From Luteimonas panaciterrae (GTDB lineage Bacteria > Pseudomonadota > Gammaproteobacteria > Xanthomonadales > Xanthomonadaceae): 64,000 nucleotides of DNA. Numbering within the stretch: the first letter of the stretch is position 1; every line of letters begins with the position of its first letter. Below, in pieces: positions 50,601 to 57,728 of the stretch. A program made the position numbers and the translations under genes. The notes beneath the pieces are model-generated. The model made no database searches and was not told where the DNA came from. It saw only the letters and a program-made list of their open reading frames with translations. The stretch covers positions 40,145-104,144 of the forward strand of contig NZ_JAJAVH010000002.1 in the NCBI RefSeq assembly GCF_020511115.1, in the 5' to 3' direction.

Positions 50601-51920
50601 ATGACCCGATCCCTGCGACGCCTTGCCGCACTCTTCGCCCTGTTGCTGCCATTGGCGGCCTTTGCCCAAGAGAAGGGCCTGGAAATCGATATCGTCGGCG
50701 GCAACGCCTCGGCCCTGCCGATCGCCGTGGTGCCGATGCCGTACCAGGGCAGCGGGGCGGCGCCGGATACCGACGTCGCCAGCGTCGTGCGCGCCGACCT
50801 CGACCGCTCCGGCCAGTTCCGCGGCCTGCCCGTGAACGACATGGTCGAGAAGCCCACCAAGGGCAGCGAGATCCAGTACCCGACCTGGCGCCTGCTCAAG
50901 CAGGACTATCTGGTGGTCGGCCGCGTCGTCGATGGCGGCAGCGGTAGCTATCGCGTCGAGTACGAACTGTTCGATGTCGCCAAACAGGAACGTCTGCTCG
51001 GCTTCGCCATGACCGCGCGCAGCAATGCGATGCGTGACGTCGCGCATCAGATCGCCGATGCGATCTACGAAAAGATTCTCGGCGTGCGCGGCGCATTCTG
51101 GACCCGCATCGCCTACATCACCGCGGTCGGCACCGGCAAGGGCAGCCGCTATGCGCTGATGGTGGCCGACTCCGATGGCTACAACCCGCAGACCGTGGTG
51201 CGTTCGCCGGAGCCGCTGCTGTCGCCTTCGTGGAGTCCCGATGGCCGCCGTCTCGCCTACGTGAGTTTCGAGCGCGGCAATTCGTCCATCTACATCCAGG
51301 ACATCACCACCGGCGGTCGCGAACTGGTGGCCAGCTTCCGCGGCATCAACGGCGCGCCGTCGTTCTCGCCTGATGGTCGCAAGCTGGCGCTGACGCTCTC
51401 GCGCAGCGGCAATCCCGAGATCTACGTGATGGACCTCGGCAGCAAGGCGCTGACCCAGATCACCAACCAGTTCGGCATCGATACCGAGCCGACCTGGAGC
51501 GCCGATGGCGGCTCCCTCTATTTCACCTCCGATCGCGGCGGCAAGCCGCAGATCTACCAGGCACCGGCCAGTGGTGGCGGCGCTACACGCGTGACGTTCC
51601 AGGGCAGTTACAACGCCAGTGCCACGGTGTCCTATGACGGCAAGAAGATCGCCGTGGCGCAGGGAAGCGGCAACGTGTACCGTATTGCACTGCTGGATCG
51701 CAGCCTCGGGTCGCCGCGCTGGTCCACGCTGTCGCCGGGTTCGCTCGACGAATCGCCGAGTTTCGCCCCCAACGCCAGCATGATCCTGTACGCGGCCCGT
51801 GAAGGCAGGCGCGGAGTGTTGTACGCAGTCTCGGCCGATGGTCGGGTGCGTCAACGCCTCGTGCTTGCCGACGGTGACGTGCGCGAGCCGGCCTGGGGAC
51901 CGTATCGCACGCAACGCTGA
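50601..51920 (+). CDS. tolB: Tol-Pal system periplasmic protein TolB
   Basis: A 439-residue periplasmic protein with a signal peptide (RRLAALFALLLPLAAFAQ), an N-terminal domain (IVGGNASALPIAVVPMPYQG) and a six-bladed beta-propeller (LLSPSWSPDGRRLAYVSFER; SFSPDGRKLALTLSRSGNPE; PTWSADGGSLYFTSDRGGKP). It binds Pal and TolA. ATG 50601 gives the best signal peptide and usual length; ATG 50553 is also in frame. No strong ribosome-binding site is seen for either. Confidence 0.94.
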   Translation: MTRSLRRLAALFALLLPLAAFAQEKGLEIDIVGGNASALPIAVVPMPYQGSGAAPDTDVASVVRADLDRSGQFRGLPVNDMVEKPTKGSEIQYPTWRLLKQDYLVVGRVVDGGSGSYRVEYELFDVAKQERLLGFAMTARSNAMRDVAHQIADAIYEKILGVRGAFWTRIAYITAVGTGKGSRYALMVADSDGYNPQTVVRSPEPLLSPSWSPDGRRLAYVSFERGNSSIYIQDITTGGRELVASFRGINGAPSFSPDGRKLALTLSRSGNPEIYVMDLGSKALTQITNQFGIDTEPTWSADGGSLYFTSDRGGKPQIYQAPASGGGATRVTFQGSYNASATVSYDGKKIAVAQGSGNVYRIALLDRSLGSPRWSTLSPGSLDESPSFAPNASMILYAAREGRRGVLYAVSADGRVRQRLVLADGDVREPAWGPYRTQR

Positions 51921-51984
51921 TCTGACCTGCACGCCAACCAACGCATTCTGCAACACCCCTCTTCACTGCTAAGGATTCGACGAG

Positions 51985-52506
51985 ATGAACACCACCACCC
52001 GCGTCCTGCTTACCGCGCTGCTGTGCACTGCCGCCGTAGCCTGTTCTAAGAAGGTCAAGGAAACGCCGACCACCGGAACCGAACCCGGCTCGACCACCGG
52101 CGGCGTGACCGACACCGGCCCGACCGCGCCGGGCGCCTACGGCCCGAGCGATCTCGATACCGACGCCTGCCTGCGTCAGCGCGTGGTGTACTTCGATTTC
52201 GATCAGGACGGACTGCGTCCTGAATTCCAGGCCGCGATGGCCTGCCACGCCAAGTACCTGCGTGACCGTCCGTCCGCGCGCATCACGCTGGAAGGCAACG
52301 CCGACGAACGCGGCAGCCGCGAGTACAACCTCGGCCTGGGCGAGCGCCGCGGCAATGCGGTCTCCTCCGCGCTGCAGGCCAACGGTGGCTCGGGCAGCCA
52401 GCTCACCGTCGTCAGCTATGGCGAAGAGCGTCCGACCTGCACCGAATCGACCGAAGATTGCTGGGCCAAGAATCGTCGCGTCGAGATCGTCTACACCGCC
52501 AAGTAA
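51985..52506 (+). CDS. pal: Peptidoglycan-associated lipoprotein Pal
   Basis: A 173-residue outer-membrane lipoprotein. The signal and lipobox are LLTALLCTAAVACSK (Cys at about 22), followed by a Thr/Gly/Pro linker and an OmpA-like peptidoglycan-binding domain (VVYFDFDQDGLRPEFQAAMA; ITLEGNADERGSREYNLGLG; ERRGNAVSSAL). An extra pair of cysteines near the C-terminus (RPTCTESTEDCWAKNRR) is typical of many Pal proteins outside enterics. Confidence 0.95.
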   Translation: MNTTTRVLLTALLCTAAVACSKKVKETPTTGTEPGSTTGGVTDTGPTAPGAYGPSDLDTDACLRQRVVYFDFDQDGLRPEFQAAMACHAKYLRDRPSARITLEGNADERGSREYNLGLGERRGNAVSSALQANGGSGSQLTVVSYGEERPTCTESTEDCWAKNRRVEIVYTAK

Positions 52507-52523
52507 GTTGTAGCGGCTGAAAC

Positions 52524-53375
52524 ATGAAGTACCGCATCGTTTGCACGATGACGTTCGCGGCGGCCCTCGTGGCCGCCGCGCCCGCGTTTGCGCAACGCGC
52601 CAGCCTTGCCGATCGCGTCGCCGCGCTCGAGCAGCAGGCCGCCAACAACCAGGGCAACGTCGATCTGCTCAACCAGATCACGCAGCTGCGCAGCGACCAG
52701 CAGGCATTGCGTTCGCAGATCGAGGATCTGCAGCAGCAGGTCGAACAGCTGAAGTCGACCAACCGCAGCCAGTACCTGGATCTCGACGGCCGCCTTAATC
52801 GTCTCGAGGGTGGGGCGCCGGCGTCGCCCGGCCAGCCCGCGCTCGATTCCAATTCGGTTCCCGCCACTTCGGTTCCCAGTACGCCGTCGCAGCCGGCCGC
52901 TGCAGCGCCCACGGTACCGGCGGCACCGGCTCCGGCCGACAGCGCGCCCGCGATCCACGGCGATGCCGGCGCGATCGCCAACCGCGCCGACGAACGCGGC
53001 GCCTACGAAACCGCGTTCAACGCCCTGAAGGGCGGGCAGTACGCCGATTCGGCGCAGCTGTTCCAGAGCTTCCTGCAGTCCTATCCGAACGGTGCCTACG
53101 CGCCGAACGCGCTGTACTGGCTGGGCGAGAGCTACTACGTCACCCAGAACTACGCGCTGGCGCAGCAGCAGTTCCAGGCGCTGCTCGACCGCTATCCGAC
53201 CCACGACAAGGCGCCGGGCGCGCTGCTCAAGGTCGGCCTGTCGCAGTACGGGCAGAAGCAGTACGACGCCGCCGAAAAGACGCTGTCCGATGTCTCCGCG
53301 CGCTTCCCGGGCACCGATGCCGCCCGTACCGCCGAGGATCGGCTGCGCGCGATCCAGCTGTCCCAAGTAAAATAA
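52524..53375 (+). CDS. cpoB: Cell division coordinator CpoB (YbgF)
   Basis: A 283-residue periplasmic protein: a signal peptide (TFAAALVAAAPAFAQ), an N-terminal trimerising coiled coil (LADRVAALEQQAANNQGNVD; LRSQIEDLQQQVEQLKS), an Ala/Pro linker, and C-terminal TPR repeats (YETAFNALKGGQYADSAQLF; PNALYWLGESYYVTQNYALA). CpoB tunes TolA and PBP1B activity during constriction. It closes the tol-pal cluster, 17 bp after pal. Confidence 0.94.
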   Translation: MKYRIVCTMTFAAALVAAAPAFAQRASLADRVAALEQQAANNQGNVDLLNQITQLRSDQQALRSQIEDLQQQVEQLKSTNRSQYLDLDGRLNRLEGGAPASPGQPALDSNSVPATSVPSTPSQPAAAAPTVPAAPAPADSAPAIHGDAGAIANRADERGAYETAFNALKGGQYADSAQLFQSFLQSYPNGAYAPNALYWLGESYYVTQNYALAQQQFQALLDRYPTHDKAPGALLKVGLSQYGQKQYDAAEKTLSDVSARFPGTDAARTAEDRLRAIQLSQVK

Positions 53376-53426
53376 CCGTCCCGCCTCAAGAATCCGCGGC
53401 TCAATACGCGGATTTCCGACAAGCAT

Positions 53427-54104
53427 ATGCACGCCGTAACGATAGATGCGGCCGCCGCCGCGGCGCAGCGGCTGCGCATCACCGAAATCTTCCTCTCGCT
53501 GCAGGGCGAAGCCCGCGACGCGGGATGGCCGACCGTGTTCGTGCGCCTGACCGGCTGCCCGTTGCGCTGCCAGTATTGCGATACCGCCTATGCCTTCCAC
53601 GGCGGCGAGTGGCGCGAGATCGACGCCATTCTCGAAGAGGTCGCCAGCCATGGCGTGCGCCACGTCTGCGTCACCGGTGGTGAGCCGCTCGCGCAGAAGC
53701 GCTGCCTGCAATTGCTGCAACGCCTGTGCGATGCCGGCTACGAGGTCTCGCTGGAAACTTCGGGCGCGATCGACATCGCCCAGGTCGATCCGCGCGTCTC
53801 GCGCGTGCTCGACATCAAGACGCCCGGCTCGCGCGAAGTGGAGCGCAATCGCTGGGAAAACCTGCCGCTGCTCACCGCGCATGACCAGATCAAGTTCGTC
53901 CTGTGCGGGCGCGAGGACTACGAATGGGCGCGTGACCTGATCGCCGGGCGGAAGCTGCACGAGCGCTGCGACGTGCTGTTCTCGCCCAGCAAGTCCGAAC
54001 TCGATGCCCGCGCGCTTGCGGACTGGATCGTTGCCGACCGCCTGCCGGTAAAATTCCAGCTGCAGCTGCACAAGATCCTCTGGAACGACGAGCCAGGGCG
54101 CTGA
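53427..54104 (+). CDS. queE: 7-carboxy-7-deazaguanine synthase QueE
   Basis: A 225-residue radical-SAM enzyme that contracts CPH4 to 7-carboxy-7-deazaguanine in queuosine synthesis. The cluster motif is [14 protein letters not shown] (CX3CX2C, about residues 38-45), and [12 protein letters not shown] is the SAM-binding GGE region. queC, the next enzyme, follows in the same direction. Confidence 0.95.
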   Translation: MHAVTIDAAAAAAQRLRITEIFLSLQGEARDAGWPTVFVRLTGCPLRCQYCDTAYAFHGGEWREIDAILEEVASHGVRHVCVTGGEPLAQKRCLQLLQRLCDAGYEVSLETSGAIDIAQVDPRVSRVLDIKTPGSREVERNRWENLPLLTAHDQIKFVLCGREDYEWARDLIAGRKLHERCDVLFSPSKSELDARALADWIVADRLPVKFQLQLHKILWNDEPGR

Positions 54105-54160
54105 AGCGCGATTGTCCGAACCAGTTTCCGAATTTCGAATTTTCGACCCCGGTTTTTCCG

Positions 54161-54844
54161 ATGAAAAAAGCAGTCGTCCTCGTCTCCGGCGGCATGGATT
54201 CCGCCGTCGTCCTGGCCATCGCCCGCGAGCAGGGGTTCATCACCCACGCGCTCAGCGTCGCCTATGGCCAGCGGCATACCTCCGAACTGGCCGCCGCCGC
54301 GCGCGTGTCCAAGGTACTCGGCGCCGTGCAGCACAAGACCGTCGACGTCGACCTGCGCAGCATCGGCGGCTCCGCGCTCACCGACGACATCGACGTGCCC
54401 GTGGACTCCCATTTGAACCCGGACGGTCCCGCCATCCCCGTCACCTACGTGCCCGCGCGCAACACCATCATGTTGTCGGTCGCGCTCGGCTGGGCCGAGG
54501 TGCTGGGCGCCGCGGACCTGTTCTGTGGCGTCAACGCGGTCGATTATTCCGGCTATCCGGACTGCCGTCCCGAGTTCATCGCCGCTTTCGAGCGGCTGGC
54601 CAATCTCGCCACGAAGGCGGGCGTGGAGGGCGCCGGGCTGCGCGTCCAGGCGCCGCTCCAGCAGATGAGCAAGGCCGACATCGTGCGCGAGGGCCTGCGC
54701 CTGGGCGTGGACTTCTCGCAGACGGTGTCCTGCTATCGCGCCGACGCCGAAGGCCGCGCCTGCGGCCATTGCGATGCCTGCCGCCTGCGGGCCGAAGGCT
54801 TCGCCGCCGCCGGCGTCGACGACCCCACGCGCTACGTCGGTTGA
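54161..54844 (+). CDS. queC: 7-cyano-7-deazaguanine synthase QueC
   Basis: A 227-residue N-type ATP pyrophosphatase that turns 7-carboxy-7-deazaguanine and ammonia into preQ0. Visible are the PP-loop [35 protein letters not shown] and the C-terminal zinc site [15 protein letters not shown]. queE-queC next to tol-pal is a common gammaproteobacterial order. It is the last chromosomal gene before the tRNA that carries the prophage. Confidence 0.96.
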   Translation: MKKAVVLVSGGMDSAVVLAIAREQGFITHALSVAYGQRHTSELAAAARVSKVLGAVQHKTVDVDLRSIGGSALTDDIDVPVDSHLNPDGPAIPVTYVPARNTIMLSVALGWAEVLGAADLFCGVNAVDYSGYPDCRPEFIAAFERLANLATKAGVEGAGLRVQAPLQQMSKADIVREGLRLGVDFSQTVSCYRADAEGRACGHCDACRLRAEGFAAAGVDDPTRYVG

Positions 54845-54858
54845 GTCACTTGAGGCTG

Positions 54859-54887
54859 GGGAAACGCGCGGAGGATGTGCGTTTCCC
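54859..54887 (+). terminator. Putative hairpin terminator after queC
   Basis: GGGAAACGC pairs with GCGTTTCCC across an 11-nt loop, 15 bp after the queC stop. There is no T-tract, so its strength is doubtful. Confidence 0.4.
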
Positions 54888-54897
54888 GACAGGTTGC

Positions 54898-54903
54898 TAG
54901 AAT
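54898..54903 (+). promoter_or_regulatory. Probable -10 element of the tRNA-Lys gene
   Basis: TAGAAT followed by a GC-rich discriminator (GCGCGTCCCC), as at stringently controlled stable-RNA promoters, lies about 35 bp before the tRNA. The -35 region is not well conserved. Confidence 0.35.
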
Positions 54904-54938
54904 GCGCGTCCCCGGTGCAACGCCGGGCGCAACAACTT

Positions 54939-55014
54939 GGGTCGTTAGCTCAGTCGGTAGAGCATCGGACTTTTAATCCGCTGGTCGATGGTTCGAATCC
55001 ATCACGACCCACCA
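54939..55014 (+). tRNA. tRNA-Lys (anticodon UUU)
   Basis: A 76-nt tRNA including an encoded CCA. The acceptor stem is GGGTCGT with ACGACCC, the D-arm GCTCAGTCGGTAGAGC, the anticodon arm CGGACTTTTAATCCG with anticodon TTT, the T-arm with GGTTCGAATCC, and the end ACCA. Its 3' half from 54966 is the left attachment site of the prophage; the integrated copy keeps the tRNA intact. Confidence 0.97.
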
Positions 55015-55309
55015 CATTCCCCATCACGATTATCAGGCAGGCCGCTGCGCCGAGCTGGCGGGCGATGCGTGCCCATGCGCGGGCGGTCTCGCCCTTCGAC
55101 TGTTCCTTCATGGCCAGAGCGGCCCATGCGGCGGGGTTCTCGCCCAAGTCTTCGGCCATACGCTCGATCACGTCGGCTCCGGCGTTTTGCCCTTTCTTCC
55201 ACCACGTCACGCTCGAGGGGTGAGCTCCTAGCGCGAGCACGGCCTGCCGCTCGCTCGGGAAGTTCTTGAGCACCATCCACCGCTGGAAGAGGGTCCAAGT
55301 CGCGCTCAT
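54950..55309 (-). CDS. Phage regulatory protein (DUF3693-like, probable repressor)
   Basis: A 119-residue frame that begins MSATWTLFQRWMVLKNFPSE and has a helix-turn-helix-like part (RQAVLALGAHPSSVTWWKKG, then NAGADVIERMAEDLGENPAA). It resembles small DUF3693 regulators of phages. It is divergent from all other phage genes, and its start codon touches a palindromic operator, so autoregulation and repression of the rightward promoter are likely. The last part (VVGRDGFEPSTSGLKVRCST) is the antisense of the tRNA gene. The stop therefore lies in host DNA, and the C-terminus would differ in the circular phage. Confidence 0.7.
   Translation of the reverse strand: MSATWTLFQRWMVLKNFPSERQAVLALGAHPSSVTWWKKGQNAGADVIERMAEDLGENPAAWAALAMKEQSKGETARAWARIARQLGAAACLIIVMGNVVGRDGFEPSTSGLKVRCSTD
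54966..55014 (+). repeat. attL: 49-bp core within tRNA-Lys
   Basis: CGGACTTTTAATCCGCTGGT is the start of a 49-bp sequence running to the tRNA CCA end. It is repeated without a mismatch at 61558-61606. The bases flanking the two copies differ at once, so the limits are exact. Confidence 0.93.
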
Positions 55310-55378
55310 GTACAGGGGTCCTGTTGACGTGGGTGTACAGACCCAGTATATAGCGCCTTGTGTACAGGATTCCTGTAC
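55310..55378 (+). promoter_or_regulatory. Rightward phage promoter with repeated palindromic operators
   Basis: TTGACG (55324-55329), 17 bp, TATATA (55347-55352) make a near-consensus sigma-70 promoter for the phage genes. A perfect 17-bp palindrome GTACAGGATTCCTGTAC lies at 55362-55378, just past the expected start point. A variant (GTACAGGGGTCCTGTTG, 13 of 17 identical) at 55310-55326 overlaps the -35 box and adjoins the start codon of the divergent regulator. A half-site GTACAGAC starts at 55335 between the two promoter boxes. This is the geometry of a lysogeny switch. Confidence 0.75.
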
Positions 55379-55447
55379 GCCGCCCGCGCCCCCGGCAGCC
55401 CTGTCCGGGGCAGGGCGTTACAGGGCGACGGGGCAGGGGACAGGGGT

Positions 55448-55600
55448 ATGGCGCTTATCCAGATCATCGCCGGGCTTTGCTTGGTGTTTCTCGCGTTCTA
55501 CGTGCCGCAGCCGTCGCAGGGCGTCGCTGTCGTGCAGGCATTCATCGGGATCACGTTGGTGCTGCTCGGCTGGTTTCGCGCCGGGAGGGATTCCCTATGA
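55448..55600 (+). CDS. Small phage membrane protein (50 aa)
   Basis: A 50-residue protein with two hydrophobic helices (IIAGLCLVFLAFYV and VVQAFIGITLVLLGWF) joined by PQPSQGV, and a short basic end. The ATG at 55448 is preceded by CAGGGG. Its stop overlaps the next start (ATGA). No family recognised; it is the first gene after the phage promoter. Confidence 0.6.
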   Translation: MALIQIIAGLCLVFLAFYVPQPSQGVAVVQAFIGITLVLLGWFRAGRDSL

Positions 55601-56055
55601 GCCTGTCAATGCTCAGTCTCACAGGCGATCAGAAGCTCGCTATCTTCGGAAGCTTGGTCGGCGGCCTGTTTCTCATCGCAGTGTATGCCGGTGCGATACG
55701 TGCGTTGATTTACTTCGTGTGTGATCGCGTGCGGCAACCGCAGCGTGAAGCTGCGTTCCTGCAGGAGCAAATCCGGGGTGTAGGGGCGTCAGCCCCTACG
55801 GTGACGCTTCCCCTCGACGAAGTTTCCGAAGCAACTATCTGCTCACCACTCGGGCATCCCGACCTCGTTCCGACACCACTTCCTGTTGACCGCTTTTCCC
55901 ACTGTGATCTGTGCGGGCGGTCTGATGTCCATCGCACGGTATGGCTCGACGCCTCTTATGAGGAAGGTTTGTCCGGTGCGTTCGTTGACGTGTGCGCCGC
56001 TTGCTACGCCGATGTGGAGCACAGCCGTGGCGTTTTTGCGGACGAGCAGCGGTGA
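55597..56055 (+). CDS. Phage protein with one membrane helix and two CxxC pairs
   Basis: A 152-residue protein. One helix (LAIFGSLVGGLFLIAVYAGA, about 13-32) is followed by a basic segment and a C-terminal part with CDLCGR and CAACYAD, about 30 residues apart, which together could bind one zinc ion. No known inovirus family recognised. The ATG overlaps the previous gene by 4 bp; the rep gene starts within or just after its end. Confidence 0.65.
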   Translation: MSLSMLSLTGDQKLAIFGSLVGGLFLIAVYAGAIRALIYFVCDRVRQPQREAAFLQEQIRGVGASAPTVTLPLDEVSEATICSPLGHPDLVPTPLPVDRFSHCDLCGRSDVHRTVWLDASYEEGLSGAFVDVCAACYADVEHSRGVFADEQR

Positions 56056-56059
56056 GGCC

Positions 56060-56716
56060 GTGGATGAAGCGCCAGCGCCTTCCAAAGTACGCGGCCACGT
56101 CGAGCTTCTGGATCAGCCGGAGTTGTACGGTGTCGCGGATACGGCCACAGGCGACGCATGGTCTGAGTTTCTCCGGCGATACCCCGCACACGTGTTCGCA
56201 ACTCTCACTTTTCGAAGAGAGAAGTTCTACACCGATCGAACAGGACAGGTGCGTGCGATCAACCGCACCGGCTCCAACGGTTCTATGCATCCGGAAGCGG
56301 CCGACAAAGCGTTCCGCTACTTCGTCCGCTGCATCAACGAAAGTGTCTACGGCAACAACTGGCAACGCCAGTGGCATCGCGGCCTCCAATGGGCGCGAGG
56401 GCAAGAGTTCCACAAAGACGGACGCCTCCACTTCCACGCGCTGCTCGCAGCGCCGACTGCCGACCTCAATCACCTTATCTCGCGCTACCAGTGGCACGAA
56501 TGGTGGTATCGCGAGTTCGGACGCAATCAGATCGAACAGCCGCGCAGCCAGCACGACGTCGCGGCCTACGTCAGCAAATACGTCGTCAAAGACGGCACCG
56601 TCGATTTTTCACCCAATTTCGGAGCATGGCGACCGCCACGCCCCGATTTCAGCGTAGTACCGCAGCAAAGAGACCTGCCGGGGTCTCGCACCACAGATCC
56701 GGCACCCGTGGACTGA
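56060..56716 (+). CDS. Phage rolling-circle replication initiator (HUH endonuclease)
   Basis: A 218-residue Rep. The metal-binding HUH motif is DGRLHFHALLAAP (His-Phe-His), and the catalytic motif is VAAYVSKYVVKDG (YxxKY type), about 80 residues further on. An upstream conserved segment AHVFATLTFRREKF fits motif 1. The protein should nick the phage plus-strand origin. No helicase domain is attached; host Rep helicase would be needed. The start is uncertain: GTG 56060 is preferred because of its position right after the previous gene; ATG 56012 is in frame but overlaps that gene. Confidence 0.85.
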   Translation: MDEAPAPSKVRGHVELLDQPELYGVADTATGDAWSEFLRRYPAHVFATLTFRREKFYTDRTGQVRAINRTGSNGSMHPEAADKAFRYFVRCINESVYGNNWQRQWHRGLQWARGQEFHKDGRLHFHALLAAPTADLNHLISRYQWHEWWYREFGRNQIEQPRSQHDVAAYVSKYVVKDGTVDFSPNFGAWRPPRPDFSVVPQQRDLPGSRTTDPAPVD

Positions 56717-56733
56717 AGACACTTCGGGCACAG

Positions 56734-56785
56734 GGTAGGGCACACGCGGGGGGCGCCAGCAGGCACCCCTTAGCTTGACCCTACC
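56734..56785 (+). other. Compound hairpin after rep: candidate phage origin or packaging signal
   Basis: Outer arms GGTAGGG (56734-56740) and CCCTACC (56779-56785) enclose an inner stem of GGGG.GCC with GGC.CCCC around AGCA. It fills the gap between the replication initiator and the probable ssDNA-binding gene, where a non-coding structured signal (replication origin, terminator or packaging hairpin) would be expected. Confidence 0.45.
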
Positions 56786-56855
56786 AGTGCGTCTGAAATT
56801 TGCGGGTATTTCAAAGAAAACCATTGACCACCACGACGACAACGAGGAAATGAAA

Positions 56856-57146
56856 ATGAGCAAGCAACCGACTGTGACGATTCGCGGCGAAGCCCTTCCG
56901 AACAACGTCACGACGAAAAACGGGGCAGTGAAGACGGTGTATCGACAGGCGGCAACGCTCGATGCCGAACAGGTCCGCATGAATTTCGACTTGGAAGTCG
57001 ACGGGCCAAACGTGGCGTACCGCGTCGGTGCGGTCTACGACTGGGATGTGTTTGCCGATCTTGTCGCAGGCCAGTACCAGCGCGTCGAGTTGTCGCGGCG
57101 CATGACGTTGCGTCCGCAGGACAAGCAGGCAGCGAAGGCGGCCTGA
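56856..57146 (+). CDS. Probable phage ssDNA-binding protein (pV-like)
   Basis: A 96-residue protein (MSKQPTVTIRGEALPNNVTT) with alternating beta-strand-like segments (VRMNFDLEVDGPNVAYRVGA; DWDVFADLVAGQYQRVELS) and a basic, Ala/Lys-rich tail. Size and place between the replication initiator and coat genes match gene V of filamentous phages. The function is inferred from size and position, not from a recognised motif. ATG 56856 has GAGGA at 8 bp; ATG 56850 is an alternative. Confidence 0.65.
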   Translation: MSKQPTVTIRGEALPNNVTTKNGAVKTVYRQAATLDAEQVRMNFDLEVDGPNVAYRVGAVYDWDVFADLVAGQYQRVELSRRMTLRPQDKQAAKAA

Positions 57147-57149
57147 TCA

Positions 57150-57371
57150 ATGTCCGACACGGTGACCATGCAGCAGTTTTGCGATGCCGCGAACTACGTG
57201 GCGGAGACGAACACCTGCACGGCACCGTATTGGGCTGTGGCATACGGCGGAGTTCCGCCGCTCTCCGTCGATGACGCCTTGCTCATCGCCTCGGCAACGT
57301 GGGCGTTGTGGGCAGCGGCGTGGATAGTGCGGCCTTTCATCAAAACTCTACTGCGAGGTAACTCAACATGA
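57150..57371 (+). CDS. Small phage membrane protein, possible minor coat component
   Basis: A 73-residue protein with one C-terminal helix (ALLIASATWALWAAAWIV) followed by positive residues (RPFIKTLLRG) and an N-terminal part with two Cys. It starts 4 bp after the ssDNA-binding gene and its stop overlaps the coat gene start (ATGA). Position recalls the small coat genes before gene VIII; the exact role is unknown. Confidence 0.6.
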   Translation: MSDTVTMQQFCDAANYVAETNTCTAPYWAVAYGGVPPLSVDDALLIASATWALWAAAWIVRPFIKTLLRGNST

Positions 57372-57607
57372 AGCAACTCACCGCGTTCATCAGCAAGACG
57401 CGAGGCAAGGTAGCGGTCGCCATGACCGCGCTGCTCGGTTCGTTGTTCAGCGCCGCTGCGTTCGCGCAGTCCACCGGCATGGGCTCGACCGCTGCGGGCA
57501 AGATCGACTCTGCGCTCCCTCAGATCGAGCTCGTTCAAACGGCGATGCTCGCCATCCTGATCGCTCTCGTCGTGTTCTCGCTGATCCGCCGTTCTTTCGG
57601 TAAGTAA
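57368..57607 (+). CDS. Phage major coat protein (pVIII-like)
   Basis: A 79-residue preprotein. The signal sequence (GKVAVAMTALLGSLFSAAAF, cleavage after AFA) leaves a mature coat of about 45 residues with the class pattern: a polar N-terminus (QSTGMGSTAAGKIDSALPQI), one hydrophobic helix (VQTAMLAILIALVVFSLI) and a basic end (RRSFGK) that would contact DNA. A terminator follows directly, as after gene VIII of Ff phages. Confidence 0.88.
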   Translation: MKQLTAFISKTRGKVAVAMTALLGSLFSAAAFAQSTGMGSTAAGKIDSALPQIELVQTAMLAILIALVVFSLIRRSFGK

Positions 57608-57616
57608 CCGAGGGGA

Positions 57617-57642
57617 GGGCGGGGCAACCCGCCCCCTCTTTT
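57617..57642 (+). terminator. Rho-independent terminator after the major coat gene
   Basis: A 7-bp stem GGGCGGG with CCCGCCC closed by a GCAA (GNRA) tetraloop, then CCTCTTTT. It lies 10 bp after the coat stop and would give high coat expression relative to downstream adsorption and assembly genes. Confidence 0.85.
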
Positions 57643-57653
57643 GGAGGTAGGCA

Positions 57654-57728
57654 ATGTACACAGGGTATTTCGTGCTGTTCGCGCTGTTGGTCGCTGGCTA
57701 CATCATGTTCGCGCCGGGGGACTGGTGA
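57654..57728 (+). CDS. Micro-ORF: 24-residue phage minor coat candidate
   Basis: A 24-residue peptide (MYTGYFVLFALLVAGYIMFA then PGDW) made almost wholly of one hydrophobic helix. GGAGG lies 7 bp upstream, and the stop TGA overlaps the next start (TGATG). The size resembles pVII/pIX of filamentous phages (about 30 residues), which cap the virion. The call rests on the strong ribosome-binding site, tight gene packing and composition. Confidence 0.65.
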   Translation: MYTGYFVLFALLVAGYIMFAPGDW

